The notes beneath the pieces are model-generated. The model did not search any database. It was not told where the DNA came from and worked only from the letters and a program-made list of their open reading frames with translations. The translations under genes and the position numbers were made by a program. From Mimachlamys varia (Eukaryota > Mollusca > Bivalvia > Pectinida > Pectinidae): DNA of 64,000 bases. The stretch is from the NCBI GenBank assembly GCA_947623455.1, contig OX392528.1:56810322-56874321 (forward strand), written 5' to 3'. Numbering within the stretch: the stretch's first letter is position 1; every line of letters starts with the position of its first letter. Below are positions 63,001-64,000 of the stretch, piece by piece.

Positions 63001-64000
63001 CTATTGGAACAAAAGGTGATGTAATAGATAAATAGCCCTCATAAACAAACAGCTGTTGGAACAAAAGGTGATGTAATTGATAAATAGCCCTCATAAACAA
63101 ACAGCTGTTGGAACAAAAGGTGATGTAATAGATAAATAGCCCTCATAAACAAACAGCTATTGGAACAAAATGTGGTGTAATAGATAAATAGCCCTCATAA
63201 ACAAACATCTGCTGGAACAAAAGGTGATATAATAGATAAAAAGCCCTCATAAACATACAGCTGTTGGAACAAAAGGTGATGTAATAGATAAATAACCCTC
63301 ATAAACAAACAGATGCTGGAACAAAATATGATGTAATAGATAAATAGCCCTCATAACCAAACAGCTGTTGGACCAAATATGATGTAATAGATAAATAGCC
63401 CTCATATACGTACAGCTTCTGGAACAAAACATGATGTAATATATAAATAGCCTTCATAAACATACAGCTGTTGGAACAAAAGGTGATGTAATAGATAAAT
63501 AGCCCTCATAAACAAACAGCTATTGGAACAAAATATGATGTAATAGATAAATAGCCCTCATAAACAAACAGCTGTTGGAACAAAAGGTGATGTAATAGAT
63601 AAATAGCCTTCATAAACAAACAGCTATTGGAACAAAACATGATGTAATAGATAAATAGCACTCATAAACAAACAGCTGTTGGATCAAAAGGTGGTGTAAT
63701 CGATAAATAGCCCTCATAAACAAACAGCTTTTGTGCAAAAGGTGATGTAATCGATAAAAAGCCCTCATAAACAAACAGCTGCTGGAACAAAACGTGATGT
63801 AATAGATAAATAGCCCTCATAAATAAACAGCTGTTGGAACAAAAGGTGATATAATAGATAAATAGCCCTCATAAACAAACATCTGCTGGAACAAAAGGTG
63901 ATACAATTGATAAAAAGCCCTCATGAACAAACAGCTTCTGGAACAAAACATGATGTAATAGATAAATAGCCTTCATAAACATACAGCTGCTTTAACAAAA
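60090..64000. repeat. 52-bp satellite-like tandem repeat, about 75 copies, runs off the window
   Basis: The unit contains taatagataaatagccctca, then aacaaacagctgttggaaca, then aaaggtgatg. Variants mark higher-order repeats. gcttttgtgc occurs at 61651, 62429 and 63727, and ctgctttaac near 61911, 62689 and 63987, both with spacings of about 778 and 1298 bp (15 and 25 units). The recurrent 61-codon minus-strand frames are by-products of the repeat. Confidence 0.97.

Noticed and set aside
60133..63432. Recurring 61-codon minus-strand frames
   Set aside because: By-products of the 52-bp repeat, recurring at its higher-order period.
60090..64000. CRISPR-like array of repeats
   Set aside because: Units are contiguous and of one kind, with no unique spacers, and the genome is eukaryotic.

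Overview
The window is nuclear DNA of an animal. The genes are split by introns with consensus GT/AG borders, the background is AT-rich, and the mobile sequence includes tRNA-derived SINEs, Penelope-like and non-LTR reverse transcriptase remnants, and fold-back elements. The SINE types, together with a calmodulin-like gene array full of minisatellites, fit a mollusc, most likely a bivalve. The species assignment is inference; the gene structures are read directly from the sequence.

The only convincing host genes are five calmodulin-like genes (CML-1 to CML-5), each encoding four EF-hands. Order and strand are: CML-1 (+, 2937-4319, 5' end unresolved), CML-2 (-, 14063-7753), CML-3 (+, 21109-37648), CML-4 (+, 41683-46061) and CML-5 (+, 54136-59674). 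CML-2, -4 and -5 have the same architecture: an ATG standing alone before intron 1, a short N-terminal exon of 28-58 nt, a 144-nt exon (EF1 and the start of EF2), a 243-nt exon (rest of EF2, EF3, EF4) and a 29-nt last exon. CML-1 and CML-3 follow the same plan with small changes. All internal introns after the N-terminal exon are phase 1. This shows tandem duplication of one ancestral calmodulin-type gene, followed by divergence. CML-2 and CML-5 keep good EF loops, CML-3 has a damaged C-lobe, and CML-4 has an altered EF3.

About 30% of the window is tandem repeat, in or next to these genes. There is a 14-bp repeat of 3.8 kb in intron 1 of CML-2, a 20-bp repeat of 10.8 kb in the intron between the first two coding exons of CML-3, three separate minisatellites (40, 35 and 34 bp) in the last intron of CML-5, and a 52-bp repeat that starts about 0.4 kb after CML-5 and runs off the window. 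The 20-bp and 52-bp arrays show higher-order repeats.

The intergenic spaces hold decayed mobile DNA: a Penelope-like reverse transcriptase pseudogene (16.9-18.0 kb) with further tail copies near 23.8 and 53.4 kb, a coiled-coil ORF remnant (39.8 kb), a non-LTR reverse transcriptase C-terminal remnant (48.4-49.0 kb), a SWIM/YqaJ-type composite pseudogene (49.8-52.0 kb), a TA-flanked terminal-inverted-repeat element next to CML-1, a second inverted-repeat element, several SINEs and two tRNA-like units. No rRNA, CRISPR or prokaryotic operon feature is present.
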